Below are positions 1 through 7,852 of a stretch of 64,000 nucleotides of DNA, one piece after another; position 1 is the stretch's first letter, and each line of letters opens with the position of its first letter. The translations under genes were made by a program, and so were the position numbers. Under the pieces are notes generated by a model that was not told where the DNA came from, ran no database searches, and saw nothing but the letters and a program-made list of their open reading frames with translations. Source of the DNA: CAYTZH01 sp964442285 (GTDB lineage: Bacteria; Myxococcota_A; UBA9160; JAFDET01); the NCBI GenBank assembly GCA_964442285.1, contig CAYTZH010000022.1, positions 14,642 through 78,641 on the forward strand, in the 5' to 3' direction.

Positions 1-1112
1 AGACCCTCGCCACCAGCCCGAGCTCGCCCTTCGCTGTCGTGCGCCACGCCGAGCGCCCGCTCTACGGCGTGCAGTTCCACCCCGAGGTCGTCCACACCGA
101 CGGCGGCGAGCGCATCCTGGCCAACTTCATCCACCGCATATGCGGCTGCGCGGCGTCCTGGACCATGGACGCCTTCGCCGACGAGGCCGTGGCGGCGGTG
201 CGCAAGCAGGTGGGCTCCGCGAAGGTGGTCTGCGGCCTGTCCGGGGGCGTGGACTCGGCGGTGGCCGCGGCGCTGGTGCACCGGGCCATCGGCGACCAGC
301 TCACCTGCATCTTCGTCGACAACGGGCTGCTCCGGGAGGGAGAGCGCGCGGAGGTGGAGGAGGTCTTCGCCGGCGCGCTCGGCATCCAGCTGATCACGGT
401 GGACGCGGGCGCGCGCTTCCTGCGGGCCCTGGCCGGCGTGACCGACCCGGAGCAGAAGCGCCGCATCATCGGACACCTGTTCGTGGAGGTCTTCGAGCAG
501 GAGGCCGACCGGCTCGGCGAAGTGGACTTCCTGGTCCAGGGCACCCTGTATCCCGACGTGATCGAGAGCGTGTCGGTGCGCGGTCCGGCGGCCACCATCA
601 AGACCCACCACAACGTGGGCGGGCTGCCGGAGGCCATGCGCCTCGCGCTCGTGGAGCCGCTGCGGGAGCTCTTCAAGGACGAGGTGCGGGAGGTGGGGCG
701 CAACCTCGGCCTGCCGGAGACCGTGGTGGGACGTCACCCGTTCCCGGGCCCCGGCCTGGCGGTTCGGATCGTGGGGGACGTCACCCCCGAGCGGCTGGCG
801 TGCCTGCGCCGGGCGGACGCGATCGTCACCGAGGAGATCCGGCGGGCCGGGCTCTACGAGTCGCTCTGGCAGGCCTTCGCGGTGTTCCTGCCGGTGCAGA
901 GCGTGGGCGTGATGGGCGACGCCCGAACCTACGAGAACGTCGTCGCCGTGCGCGCGGTCAACTCGGTGGATGCGATGACCGCCGACTGGGCGCGGCTGCC
1001 GGGGGACGTGCTGGCCGCCGTCTCCAGCCGGATCATCAACGAGGTGAAGGGCGTGAACCGGGTGGTCTACGACATCTCGTCCAAGCCGCCCGCCACGATC
1101 GAGTGGGAGTAG
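1..1112 (+). CDS. guaA: GMP synthase (glutamine-hydrolysing), 5' end outside window
   Basis: Makes GMP from XMP, glutamine and ATP, the last step of guanine nucleotide synthesis in the cytoplasm. The frame is already open at base 3, so the N-terminal part is outside the window. The visible part starts at the end of the class I amidotransferase domain (YGVQFHPEVVHT, carrying the glutaminase His and Glu). The ATP-pyrophosphatase domain follows with its P-loop SGGVDS and the substrate-loop motif HHNVGGLP. The dimerisation domain has HPFPGPGLAVRI, and the protein ends in the family's typical PPATIEWE. dnaE starts two bases after the stop, which suggests co-transcription. Nothing about the visible part looks damaged. 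Confidence 0.97.
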   Translation, partial: TLATSPSSPFAVVRHAERPLYGVQFHPEVVHTDGGERILANFIHRICGCAASWTMDAFADEAVAAVRKQVGSAKVVCGLSGGVDSAVAAALVHRAIGDQLTCIFVDNGLLREGERAEVEEVFAGALGIQLITVDAGARFLRALAGVTDPEQKRRIIGHLFVEVFEQEADRLGEVDFLVQGTLYPDVIESVSVRGPAATIKTHHNVGGLPEAMRLALVEPLRELFKDEVREVGRNLGLPETVVGRHPFPGPGLAVRIVGDVTPERLACLRRADAIVTEEIRRAGLYESLWQAFAVFLPVQSVGVMGDARTYENVVAVRAVNSVDAMTADWARLPGDVLAAVSSRIINEVKGVNRVVYDISSKPPATIEWE

Positions 1113-1114
1113 CG

Positions 1115-4100
1115 GTGTCCCACGCCCATTTCGTCCACCTGCACCTGCACACCCAGTACTCGCTCCTGGACGGCGCCATCCAGCACGCGCCGCTCTTCCA
1201 GCAGTGCAGGGCGCTCGACATGCCGGCCGTGGCCATGACCGACCACGGCAACCTCTTCGGCGTGGTGGAGTTCTACGAGAAGGCCATGGCCGCGGGCGTG
1301 AAGCCCATCCTCGGCTGCGAGGTCTACGTGGCGGCCGGCTCGCGCTTCGACAAGGAGCGCCGCGAGCGCGACGACAGCGGCTTCGACGCCATCAGCCACC
1401 TGCTGCTGCTGGCCACGAACGAGACCGGCTACCGCAACCTGATGTACCTGGTCTCCAAGGCCTACCTCGAGGGCTTCTACTACAAGCCGCGCATCGACCT
1501 GGACCTGCTGCGGGAGCGGGGGGAGGGCCTGATCACCACCACCGGCTGCCTCTCGTCGCTGGTGTCGCGGGCCATCACCGGCGGGCAGCTCGACCGGGCC
1601 TGGCGGCTGGTGCAGGAGTTCTCGGAGATCTTCCCCGATCGCTACTACCTCGAGCTGCAGCGCCACGGCATCCCCGACCAGGACCGGGTGAACGCCGAGC
1701 TGCTCAAGATGCACGCCGATTTCCGGCTGCCACTGGTCGCCACCAACGATGCCCACTACCTCCACGAGCACGACCACGGGCCCCACGAGGCGCTGCTCTG
1801 CATCGGCACCGGCACCACCCTCGACGACCCCAAGCGCTTCAAGTTCGACGGCCGGGGCTTCTACCTGAAGAGCGCCGACGAGATGGCCCAGGTCTTCCAC
1901 GACCACCCCTCGGCGCTGCGCAATACCGTCGAGATCGCCGAGCGCTGCAACGTCGAGATTCCCCTGGGCACCTACCACCTGCCCGAGTTCCAGGTGCCGG
2001 CGGGGAGCAGCCGCGAGGCGGTGCTGGCGCAGAACGCCTGGACGGGCTTGCGCGAGCGCCTGGGTCTCGCCCCCGACGAGCCCTTCCGGGAGGGCCACCG
2101 CGACTACGTGCAGCGCATGGAGCACGAGCTCGGCGTCATCCAGAAGATGGGCTTTCCGGGCTACTTCCTGATCGTGGCCGACTTCATCGCCCACGCCCGC
2201 CGCAACGGCGTGCCCGTGGGCCCCGGACGCGGCTCCTCCGCGGGCAGCCTGGCCGCCTACGCCCTGGGCATCACCGGCGTCGACCCGATCGAGTACGACA
2301 TCATCTTCGAGCGATTCCTGAACCCCGAGCGCGTCTCCATGCCGGACATCGACGTGGACTTCTGCATGCGCGGGCGCGACCGGGTGATCCGCTACGTCAA
2401 GGAGAAGTACGACCGCGACGGCGACGACGGGCGCCACGTGGCCCAGATCATCACCTTCGGGAAGCTCCAGGCCCGGGCGGCGATCCGCGACGTGGGGCGG
2501 GTCCTCGGGATGGCCTATGGCGACGTGGACCGCATCGCGAAGCTGGTGCCCGAGACCCTGGGCATCACCCTGGAGCAGGCGCTGCAGCAGTCGCCGGACC
2601 TGCGGGCGCGCATGGACGCCGACGGCCAGGTGCGCCAGCTCATCGAGACGGCCCAGCGGCTCGAGGGCCTGACGCGTCACGCCTCCACCCACGCGGCCGG
2701 CGTGGTGATCGGCAACCGGCCGCTCATCGAGGTCGTCCCCCTCTACCGCGACCCGAAGTCGGGCGACGTGGTCACCCAGGTGGACTGGAAGGCGGTCGAG
2801 AAGCTCGGCCTGATCAAGTTCGACTTCCTCGGCCTGAAGACCCTCACCGTGATCGCCGACGCCGAGAAGCGCATCCGCGCGCGGGTGGCGGACTTCTCGG
2901 TCGAGCGGGCCCCCCTCGACGACGGGGCCACCTACGAGCTGCTGGGCCGCGGCGACACCCTGGGCGTGTTCCAGGTGGAGTCGAGCGGCATGACCGACCT
3001 GGTGGTGAAGCTCCAGCCGAAGGAGTTCCGGCAGCTGATCGCCATCGTGGCCCTCTACCGCCCGGGCCCGCTGAACTCGGGCATGGTGGAGGACTACATC
3101 AGCCGCACCCACGGCCTGACCCAGGTGGAGTATCTGCACCCGCTGCTGGAGGAGATCACGCGGCAGACCCTGGGCGTGATCGTCTACCAGGACCAGGTGC
3201 TGCAGATCGCCAACAAGATGGCCGGCTACAGCCTGGGTGAGGCCGACCTGCTGCGCCGGGCCATGGGCAAGAAGAATCCCGAGGAGATGGAGAAGCAGCG
3301 CGAGCGCTTCGTCTCCGGGGCCACCGGAAAGGGCGTCGACGCGGGCACCGCGAACAAGGTCTTCAACCTGATCTACGAGTTCGCCGGCTACGGCTTCCCG
3401 AAGGCCCACTCCACCGCCTACGCGCTGATCACCTACCAGACGGCCTATCTCAAGGCGAACCATCCCCGCGAGTTCCTGGCGGCGCTGATGTCGAGCGAGA
3501 CGGGCAACCACGACAAGCTGGCCCGGATCATCGGCCACGCCCGGGAGCACAAGATCGACGTGCTGCCGCCCGACGCGAACGAGTCGGCTCGCGACTTCAC
3601 CGTGGTGCCCGAGGGCATCCGCTTCGGCCTGGCCGGCGTGAAGAACGTGGGCGAGGGCGCCATCGACGCGATCCTCGAGGCCCGGGAGGAGGAGCGCTTC
3701 GGGGGCCTGTTCGACTTCGCGCGGCGGGTGGACGCCCGGCGCGTGAACCGCCGGGTGGTGGAGAGCCTGGTCAAGTGCGGGGCCTTCGACTCCGTGCACA
3801 CCGAGCGCGCCCGGGTCTGGGCCGGCCTCGACCGCGCCCTGGAGGCCGGCGCCGCCGCCCAGCGCGACCGCGAGATCGGCCAGGAGAGCCTCTTCGGCGG
3901 CGACTCGGGCGCGGCGGCGCCGGAGTCGGCGCTGCCCGAAGCGCCGGCCTGGACCGACCGCGAGCGGCTGGCCCAGGAGAAGGAGGTGCTGGGCTTCTAC
4001 GTCACGGGCCACCCGCTGGCCGCGGTGGCCGACGACCTCCGCCGCTACGCCAACGCCACCGCCGCCACGGTGGAGGGACGCGAGAACCACGACGTGCGCG

Positions 4101-4603
4101 CGGGCGGGCTGCTCTCGGGGCTGCGCGAACGGGTCACCAAGCGCGAAGAGGTGATGGCCTTCGGGAACCTGGAGGACCTCGAGGGCAGCTTCGAGCTGGT
4201 GATCTTCGCGAAGACCTACGACCGCCTGCGGGAGCTGCTCAAGCGGGCCGCCGCGGAGGAGATCCCCACGCCGCTGCTCGTCTCGGGCAAGCTCGAGGCC
4301 GCCGACCCGCCGAAGATCCTCGTGCGCGACGCCATCGAGCTGTCGAATGCCCGGGAGCAGCTGGCGTCCAAGCTGACGCTGCGGGTGGTCGCGGCGGACT
4401 GCAGCCGCGACCGGCTGCTGGCCCTGCGGCGCCTGTTCGAGGGCAGCCGCGGAGACTGCGAGGTGGCGGTGCACCTGGTGATTCCCGGGGAGAGCGAGAC
4501 GGTGCTCGCCCTCGGCAACCCCTCCGGGGTCGAGGCGACCGAGGGCCTGGTGCGGGAGGTGGACGCGCTGTTCGGCCGTCCCGTGGCGGAGCTGGTGATT
4601 TGA
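1115..4603 (+). CDS. dnaE: DNA polymerase III alpha subunit
   Basis: Catalytic subunit of the replicative polymerase, 1162 aa, close to the usual length of about 1160. The GTG start sits two bases after guaA and gives the canonical N-terminus of the PHP domain (HLHLHTQYSLLDG from residue 8). The palm follows with GPGRGSSAGS near residue 369, the catalytic aspartates in PDIDVDF near 410 and the third in KFDFLGL near 568. The helix-hairpin-helix, OB-fold and tau-binding C-terminal regions follow to the end. The gene is intact. Its stop overlaps a possible TTG start of the next gene (TTGA at 4600-4603), so the downstream protein may be translationally coupled. Confidence 0.97.
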   Translation: MSHAHFVHLHLHTQYSLLDGAIQHAPLFQQCRALDMPAVAMTDHGNLFGVVEFYEKAMAAGVKPILGCEVYVAAGSRFDKERRERDDSGFDAISHLLLLATNETGYRNLMYLVSKAYLEGFYYKPRIDLDLLRERGEGLITTTGCLSSLVSRAITGGQLDRAWRLVQEFSEIFPDRYYLELQRHGIPDQDRVNAELLKMHADFRLPLVATNDAHYLHEHDHGPHEALLCIGTGTTLDDPKRFKFDGRGFYLKSADEMAQVFHDHPSALRNTVEIAERCNVEIPLGTYHLPEFQVPAGSSREAVLAQNAWTGLRERLGLAPDEPFREGHRDYVQRMEHELGVIQKMGFPGYFLIVADFIAHARRNGVPVGPGRGSSAGSLAAYALGITGVDPIEYDIIFERFLNPERVSMPDIDVDFCMRGRDRVIRYVKEKYDRDGDDGRHVAQIITFGKLQARAAIRDVGRVLGMAYGDVDRIAKLVPETLGITLEQALQQSPDLRARMDADGQVRQLIETAQRLEGLTRHASTHAAGVVIGNRPLIEVVPLYRDPKSGDVVTQVDWKAVEKLGLIKFDFLGLKTLTVIADAEKRIRARVADFSVERAPLDDGATYELLGRGDTLGVFQVESSGMTDLVVKLQPKEFRQLIAIVALYRPGPLNSGMVEDYISRTHGLTQVEYLHPLLEEITRQTLGVIVYQDQVLQIANKMAGYSLGEADLLRRAMGKKNPEEMEKQRERFVSGATGKGVDAGTANKVFNLIYEFAGYGFPKAHSTAYALITYQTAYLKANHPREFLAALMSSETGNHDKLARIIGHAREHKIDVLPPDANESARDFTVVPEGIRFGLAGVKNVGEGAIDAILEAREEERFGGLFDFARRVDARRVNRRVVESLVKCGAFDSVHTERARVWAGLDRALEAGAAAQRDREIGQESLFGGDSGAAAPESALPEAPAWTDRERLAQEKEVLGFYVTGHPLAAVADDLRRYANATAATVEGRENHDVRAGGLLSGLRERVTKREEVMAFGNLEDLEGSFELVIFAKTYDRLRELLKRAAAEEIPTPLLVSGKLEAADPPKILVRDAIELSNAREQLASKLTLRVVAADCSRDRLLALRRLFEGSRGDCEVAVHLVIPGESETVLALGNPSGVEATEGLVREVDALFGRPVAELVI

Positions 4604-5334
4604 GCCGCCGGCGCGGGGTCCGGCGGGGCCTGGCCGGCCTGCTCGGGCTGCTGCTGCCGGTCGCGGCGGCGGTCGCGCCGGCCGCCGCGGAGGTGCGGCG
4701 GGTGGAGGCGGTCGGGGTGGTGCCGGTTCCCGACCCGGCCCCCTCCCGGGCGACGCTGCGGGATCGGGCGCTGCGGGCGGGCATCCAGGAGGCCGTGCTG
4801 CGGGTCGCCCGGGAGCAGATCGAGGCCCAGGGCACCGAGACGGAGCTCGAGCCCCGGGCCATGGCGGCGCTCCTCGGCGGCCAGCTGGTGGACTACACGG
4901 TGCGCTTCCGGATCCTCGAGGACCGGGGCGAGCGCGACGCTCTGCTGCTGGCCGCGACCCCGGCCTCCCGGGAGTACGTCCTGGTGACCGAGGTGCACGT
5001 GGAGGTCGAGCGGGTTCGGGAGAAGCTGGTGGAGGTGGAGCTGGTGGCGCCCCAGGCAGCCCCCGCGGGCCCGCGGCGCCGGGTGGCCGTCGTCATCCAG
5101 CCGCTTCCCAGCTACGCGGCCCTGCGCTGGGTCCAGGAGGCCCTGGGCGCCGTTCCCTACGAGCTCTCGCGGACGGGGGCCGTGCTGGTGGTCGAGACCC
5201 ACGAGAGCGGCCCCGAGCTGCTGGCACGACTGCGGCGCGGATCCCCGCCGGGAGTGCGGGTGGTTTCCCGGTCGGCGGACGAGGCCCGCCTGGCCCTGGC
5301 GGTGGAGGGCGTTCCGAGCGCTCCCCGGGATTGA
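4600..5334 (+). CDS. Exported hypothetical protein, FlgT/LPP20-like N-terminal domain possible
   Basis: Unidentified protein of 244 aa. I place the start at TTG 4600, which overlaps the dnaE stop and is followed by a clear signal peptide: an arginine-rich start, then a long Leu/Ala core ending near APAAA. The mature part opens with a segment alternating short strands and an amphipathic helix (RATLRDRALRAGIQEAVLRV), then LVDYTVRFRILED and a Val/Glu-rich strand pattern. This arrangement recalls the N-terminal domain of FlgT and related lipoproteins, but the match is by eye and weak. The second half (about residues 150-244) looks like a small alpha/beta domain. Export is well supported; function is unknown. 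Confidence 0.7.
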   Translation: MSRRRGVRRGLAGLLGLLLPVAAAVAPAAAEVRRVEAVGVVPVPDPAPSRATLRDRALRAGIQEAVLRVAREQIEAQGTETELEPRAMAALLGGQLVDYTVRFRILEDRGERDALLLAATPASREYVLVTEVHVEVERVREKLVEVELVAPQAAPAGPRRRVAVVIQPLPSYAALRWVQEALGAVPYELSRTGAVLVVETHESGPELLARLRRGSPPGVRVVSRSADEARLALAVEGVPSAPRD

Positions 5335-5352
5335 CCGCACGCGATTCCGCGA

Positions 5353-5379
5353 TTGACACCTGCAGGCGAAAACGATATT
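5353..5379 (+). promoter_or_regulatory. Probable sigma70-type promoter for tRNA-Val and the infC operon
   Basis: A perfect -35 box TTGACA at 5353-5358 is followed by an AT-rich -10-like GATATT at 5374-5379, a spacer of 15 bases (a little short). An A-rich patch in very GC-rich surroundings makes it stand out. Transcription would begin around 5386, about 20 bases before tRNA-Val, and could run on into infC. Confidence 0.6.
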
Positions 5380-5404
5380 CCTCGCGCGCAGTTAGCGAGC
5401 CTAC

Positions 5405-5480
5405 AGGCACGTAGCTCAGTGGCTAGAGCGCCGCCTTGACACGGCGGAGGTCGGCGGTTCAATCCCGCCCGTGCCTACCA
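5405..5480 (+). tRNA. tRNA-Val (anticodon GAC)
   Basis: 76-base tRNA with a perfect seven-pair acceptor stem (AGGCACG with CGTGCCT), a D arm beginning GCTC, a five-pair anticodon stem (CCGCC/GGCGG) around loop TTGACAC, a T arm GGCGG-TTCAATC-CCGCC, and an encoded CCA end. Anticodon GAC reads GUC and GUU valine codons. It lies between the secreted-protein gene and infC, downstream of a TTGACA box. Confidence 0.96.
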
Positions 5481-5563
5481 CTGAGAGAGACCGCAACGCG
5501 AGCAGGTGAACGGGCTGCCCTCGCGGCTCGAATCGAATACCCCGTTCCGAAGGAGAACTGCGT

Positions 5564-6271
5564 ATCGCAGTCCGCAGAAGGTTCGACCGATCGGAGCCGC
5601 GCGGCGACACGACCCGGGTGAACGAGCGGGTGCGCGCCCGCGAGATCCGGTTGATCGGCGACGGCGGGGAGCAGCTCGGTGTGATGACGCCGGAGGAGGC
5701 CCTGGGGCTGGCGCAGGAGGCCGGGTTGGACCTGGTCGAGGTGGCGCCCAACTCCCAGCCGCCCGTCTGCCGCATCATGGACTACGGGCGTTACAAGTAC
5801 GAGCAGAAGAAGAAGTCGTCCAAGAGCAAGGGACACTCGACTTCGCTCAAGGAGATCAAGCTCCGGCCGCGCACCGATCAGCACGACCTGGAATTCAAGC
5901 TGCGCAACGCGCGCAAGTTCCTCATCGAGGGGGACAAGGTCAAGGTCACGATCATGTTCCGCGGGCGGGAGATCGTTCATCGCGAGCTGGGCTACCAGCA
6001 GCTGAACGTGGTGAAGCAGATGCTCGGCAACCTGGCGTCGGTGGAGAACCCGCCCCGGATGGAGGGGCGCTTCCTCTCGATGATCCTGGTGCCGAACCGC
6101 GAAGGGGTCGCCGAGGCGAAGAAGGCCGAGGCGGAGGCGGAGGCCGAGGCTTCTGCCGACGCCGCCGCGGCGGGCGAGGGCGACGAGGCTCCGGGCGGCG
6201 AGTCCGACCAGGCCGAGAAGGCCGACCAGGCCGAGAAGGCCGAGAACAAGGAGGCCGAGGCTGCGGGCTAG
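5564..6271 (+). CDS. infC: Translation initiation factor IF-3, apparent AUC start
   Basis: IF-3 binds the 30S subunit and proofreads start-codon selection. The core is standard: VNERVRAREI, the N-domain ending near PVCRIMDYGRYKYEQ, then the C-domain with GDKVKVTIMFRGRE. The first canonical start, GTG 5618, would cut off the usual basic N-terminus. An in-frame ATC at 5564 lies eight bases after a strong AAGGAG (5550-5555) and restores the leader IAVRRRFDRSEPRGDTTR, as in many IF-3 proteins; I therefore choose it, giving 235 aa. Rare AUU/AUC starts in infC let IF-3 repress its own synthesis. The C-terminus carries an extra acidic Ala/Glu tail of about 50 residues, including an exact 18-base in-frame repeat (6206-6223 and 6224-6241). 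Confidence 0.93.
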   Translation: MAVRRRFDRSEPRGDTTRVNERVRAREIRLIGDGGEQLGVMTPEEALGLAQEAGLDLVEVAPNSQPPVCRIMDYGRYKYEQKKKSSKSKGHSTSLKEIKLRPRTDQHDLEFKLRNARKFLIEGDKVKVTIMFRGREIVHRELGYQQLNVVKQMLGNLASVENPPRMEGRFLSMILVPNREGVAEAKKAEAEAEAEASADAAAAGEGDEAPGGESDQAEKADQAEKAENKEAEAAG

Positions 6272-6292
6272 ACCGGGGCCGAGGAGACAGCG

Positions 6293-6490
6293 ATGCCGAA
6301 GATGAAGACGCGCCGCGGGGCCGCCAAGCGGTTCAAGTCGACGGGCACCGGGAAGGTGGTGCGGTCGAAGCGGAACAAGCAGCACATCCTCACCAAGAAG
6401 TCGAGCAAGCGGAAGCGTCGCCTGCGCAAGGACGCGCTCGTCTCGGCGGTGGACGAGAAGCGCATCAAGCAGATGGTGCCCGGCCTCTAG
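6293..6490 (+). CDS. rpmI: 50S ribosomal protein L35
   Basis: 65-residue, very basic large-subunit protein. It opens with the family signature PKMKTRRGAAKRFK and continues with the Lys/Arg-rich ILTKKSSKRKRRLR. Length and start (ATG, with a GGAG-type site in the 21-base gap after infC) are as expected. Second gene of the infC-rpmI-rplT unit, normally autoregulated at the translational level by L20. Confidence 0.97.
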   Translation: MPKMKTRRGAAKRFKSTGTGKVVRSKRNKQHILTKKSSKRKRRLRKDALVSAVDEKRIKQMVPGL

Positions 6491-6509
6491 CGGCGCCCAG
6501 GAGAGCCCC

Positions 6510-6872
6510 ATGCCCCGTGTCAAGCGCGGAACGATGGCCCACAAGCGGAAGAAGCGGATCTTCGATGCCGCCAAGGGCTACTACGGCACCCGCCACAACC
6601 TGATCAAGACCGCCCGCGAGGCGGTGCACCGCGGCTGGCAGTACGCCTACCGCGACCGGCGCCAGCGCAAGCGCCAGTTCCGACGCCTCTGGATCGTGCG
6701 CATCAACGCCGCCGCCCGGGAGCACGGTCTGTCCTACAGCCGCCTGATGCACGGCCTGCAGATTGCCGGCGTCGAGATGGACCGCAAGAACCTGGCTGCG
6801 CTCGCCATCGAGGATCCCAAGGCCTTCGCCGAGCTGGCGGAGCTGGCCAAGGCCCAGACCCAGGCGGCGTGA
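6510..6872 (+). CDS. rplT: 50S ribosomal protein L20
   Basis: 120-residue 23S rRNA-binding assembly protein. It starts MPRVKRGTMAHKRKKRI, the long basic N-terminal extension that threads into 23S rRNA, followed by the conserved YAYRDRRQRKRQFRRLWI and the globular C-terminal part (YSRLMHGL). In many bacteria L20 also represses its own operon. Its stop TGA overlaps the GTG start of pheS, indicating coupled translation. Confidence 0.97.
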   Translation: MPRVKRGTMAHKRKKRIFDAAKGYYGTRHNLIKTAREAVHRGWQYAYRDRRQRKRQFRRLWIVRINAAAREHGLSYSRLMHGLQIAGVEMDRKNLAALAIEDPKAFAELAELAKAQTQAA

Positions 6873-7852
6873 GCGCCGACCTCGAGGCGGTCGAGGCCGA
6901 GGCCCGCACCGCCATCCAGGCGGCCGCAAACGTCCAGGACCTGGTGGAGGTGCGGGCCCGCTTCCTGGGCAGGAAGGGGAGCGTGGCCGAGGTCCTCCGC
7001 GGCATCGGGCAGCTTCCACCCGAGCAGCGCGGCCGCGTCGGCCAGGCCGCCAACCAGAGCAAGGCCCGGATCGAGACCTGGGTGGCGGAGCGCCGGGGCG
7101 CTCTCGAGCACGAGGCCCGGCAGGCCTCCCTGGCCCAGGCCCGCTACGACACCAGCCTGCCGGGCGCGGCCCCGCCCGCCGGCAGCCTCCATCCCATCAG
7201 CCGTCTCGTGCGGGACATCGAGCGCTTCTTCCGCTCCATGGGCTTCTCCGCGGAGTCGGGCCCCGAGGTCGAGACCGACTGGAACAACTTCGGCGCCCTG
7301 AACTTCCCCGACGACCACCCGGCTCGCGACACCCAGGACACCTTCTTCGTGGACGGCGGCCACGTGCTGCGCACCCACACCTCCTCGGTGCAGATCCGGG
7401 CCATGCAGGGGCGCACGCCCCCGTTCCGCTTCATCGCGCCCGGACGCGTCTATCGCCACGACAGCGACGCCACCCACTCGCCCATGTTCCACCAGGTGGA
7501 GGGCTTCATGGTGGACGAGCGCACCACGTTCGCCGACCTGAAGGGGCTGCTCTACGCCTTCGCGCGTCATCTGTTCGGCCCGGAGACCGAGCTGCGCTTC
7601 CGCGCCCACTACTTCCCCTTCACCGAGCCTTCCGCCGAGATGGACTTCAGCTGGAACGGCGGCTGGATGGAGTGGGGGGGCTGCGGGATGATCCACCCGC
7701 GCGTCCTCGAGAACTGCGGCATCGATCCCGAGCGCTGGCAGGGCTGGGCCTTCGGCATGGGCCTGGACCGCACGGCCATGCAGCGCTGCGGCCTCGACCA
7801 CATCCGGCTGCTCTTCGATCCCGACGAGCGCGTCCTGGAGCAGCTGGGGTGA
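6869..7852 (+). CDS. pheS: Phenylalanyl-tRNA synthetase alpha chain
   Basis: Catalytic subunit of the alpha2beta2 enzyme that charges tRNA-Phe, 327 aa, normal length. The GTG start overlaps the rplT stop (GTGA). The N-terminal coiled coil covers about residues 1-90, then the class II core: motif 2 region FRFIAPGRVYRHDSDATHS, the conserved MFHQVEGFMVD, and motif 3 as GMGLDRTAM. The stop overlaps the GTG start of pheT in the same way, so rplT, pheS and pheT form a chain of 4-base overlaps. Confidence 0.97.
   Translation: MSADLEAVEAEARTAIQAAANVQDLVEVRARFLGRKGSVAEVLRGIGQLPPEQRGRVGQAANQSKARIETWVAERRGALEHEARQASLAQARYDTSLPGAAPPAGSLHPISRLVRDIERFFRSMGFSAESGPEVETDWNNFGALNFPDDHPARDTQDTFFVDGGHVLRTHTSSVQIRAMQGRTPPFRFIAPGRVYRHDSDATHSPMFHQVEGFMVDERTTFADLKGLLYAFARHLFGPETELRFRAHYFPFTEPSAEMDFSWNGGWMEWGGCGMIHPRVLENCGIDPERWQGWAFGMGLDRTAMQRCGLDHIRLLFDPDERVLEQLG

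Noticed and set aside
1067..4474. Very long minus-strand open frame (1135 codons) opposite dnaE
   Set aside because: It lies entirely opposite dnaE. Long antisense frames are expected at this GC content because stop codons are rare; its composition (His/Leu/Val/Gly-rich) is a mirror of the dnaE codons and shows no family motif.
5327..5358. Two GATTGAC copies around the stop at 5334 as a seventh stop duplication
   Set aside because: Only about ten of twelve bases agree and the second copy is part of a good -35 box; chance or promoter sequence explains it.
6206..6241. 18-bp repeat in the infC 3' end as another stop-spanning duplication
   Set aside because: It is in frame, inside an acidic low-complexity tail, and about 30 bases before the stop, so it is ordinary coding repeat expansion.
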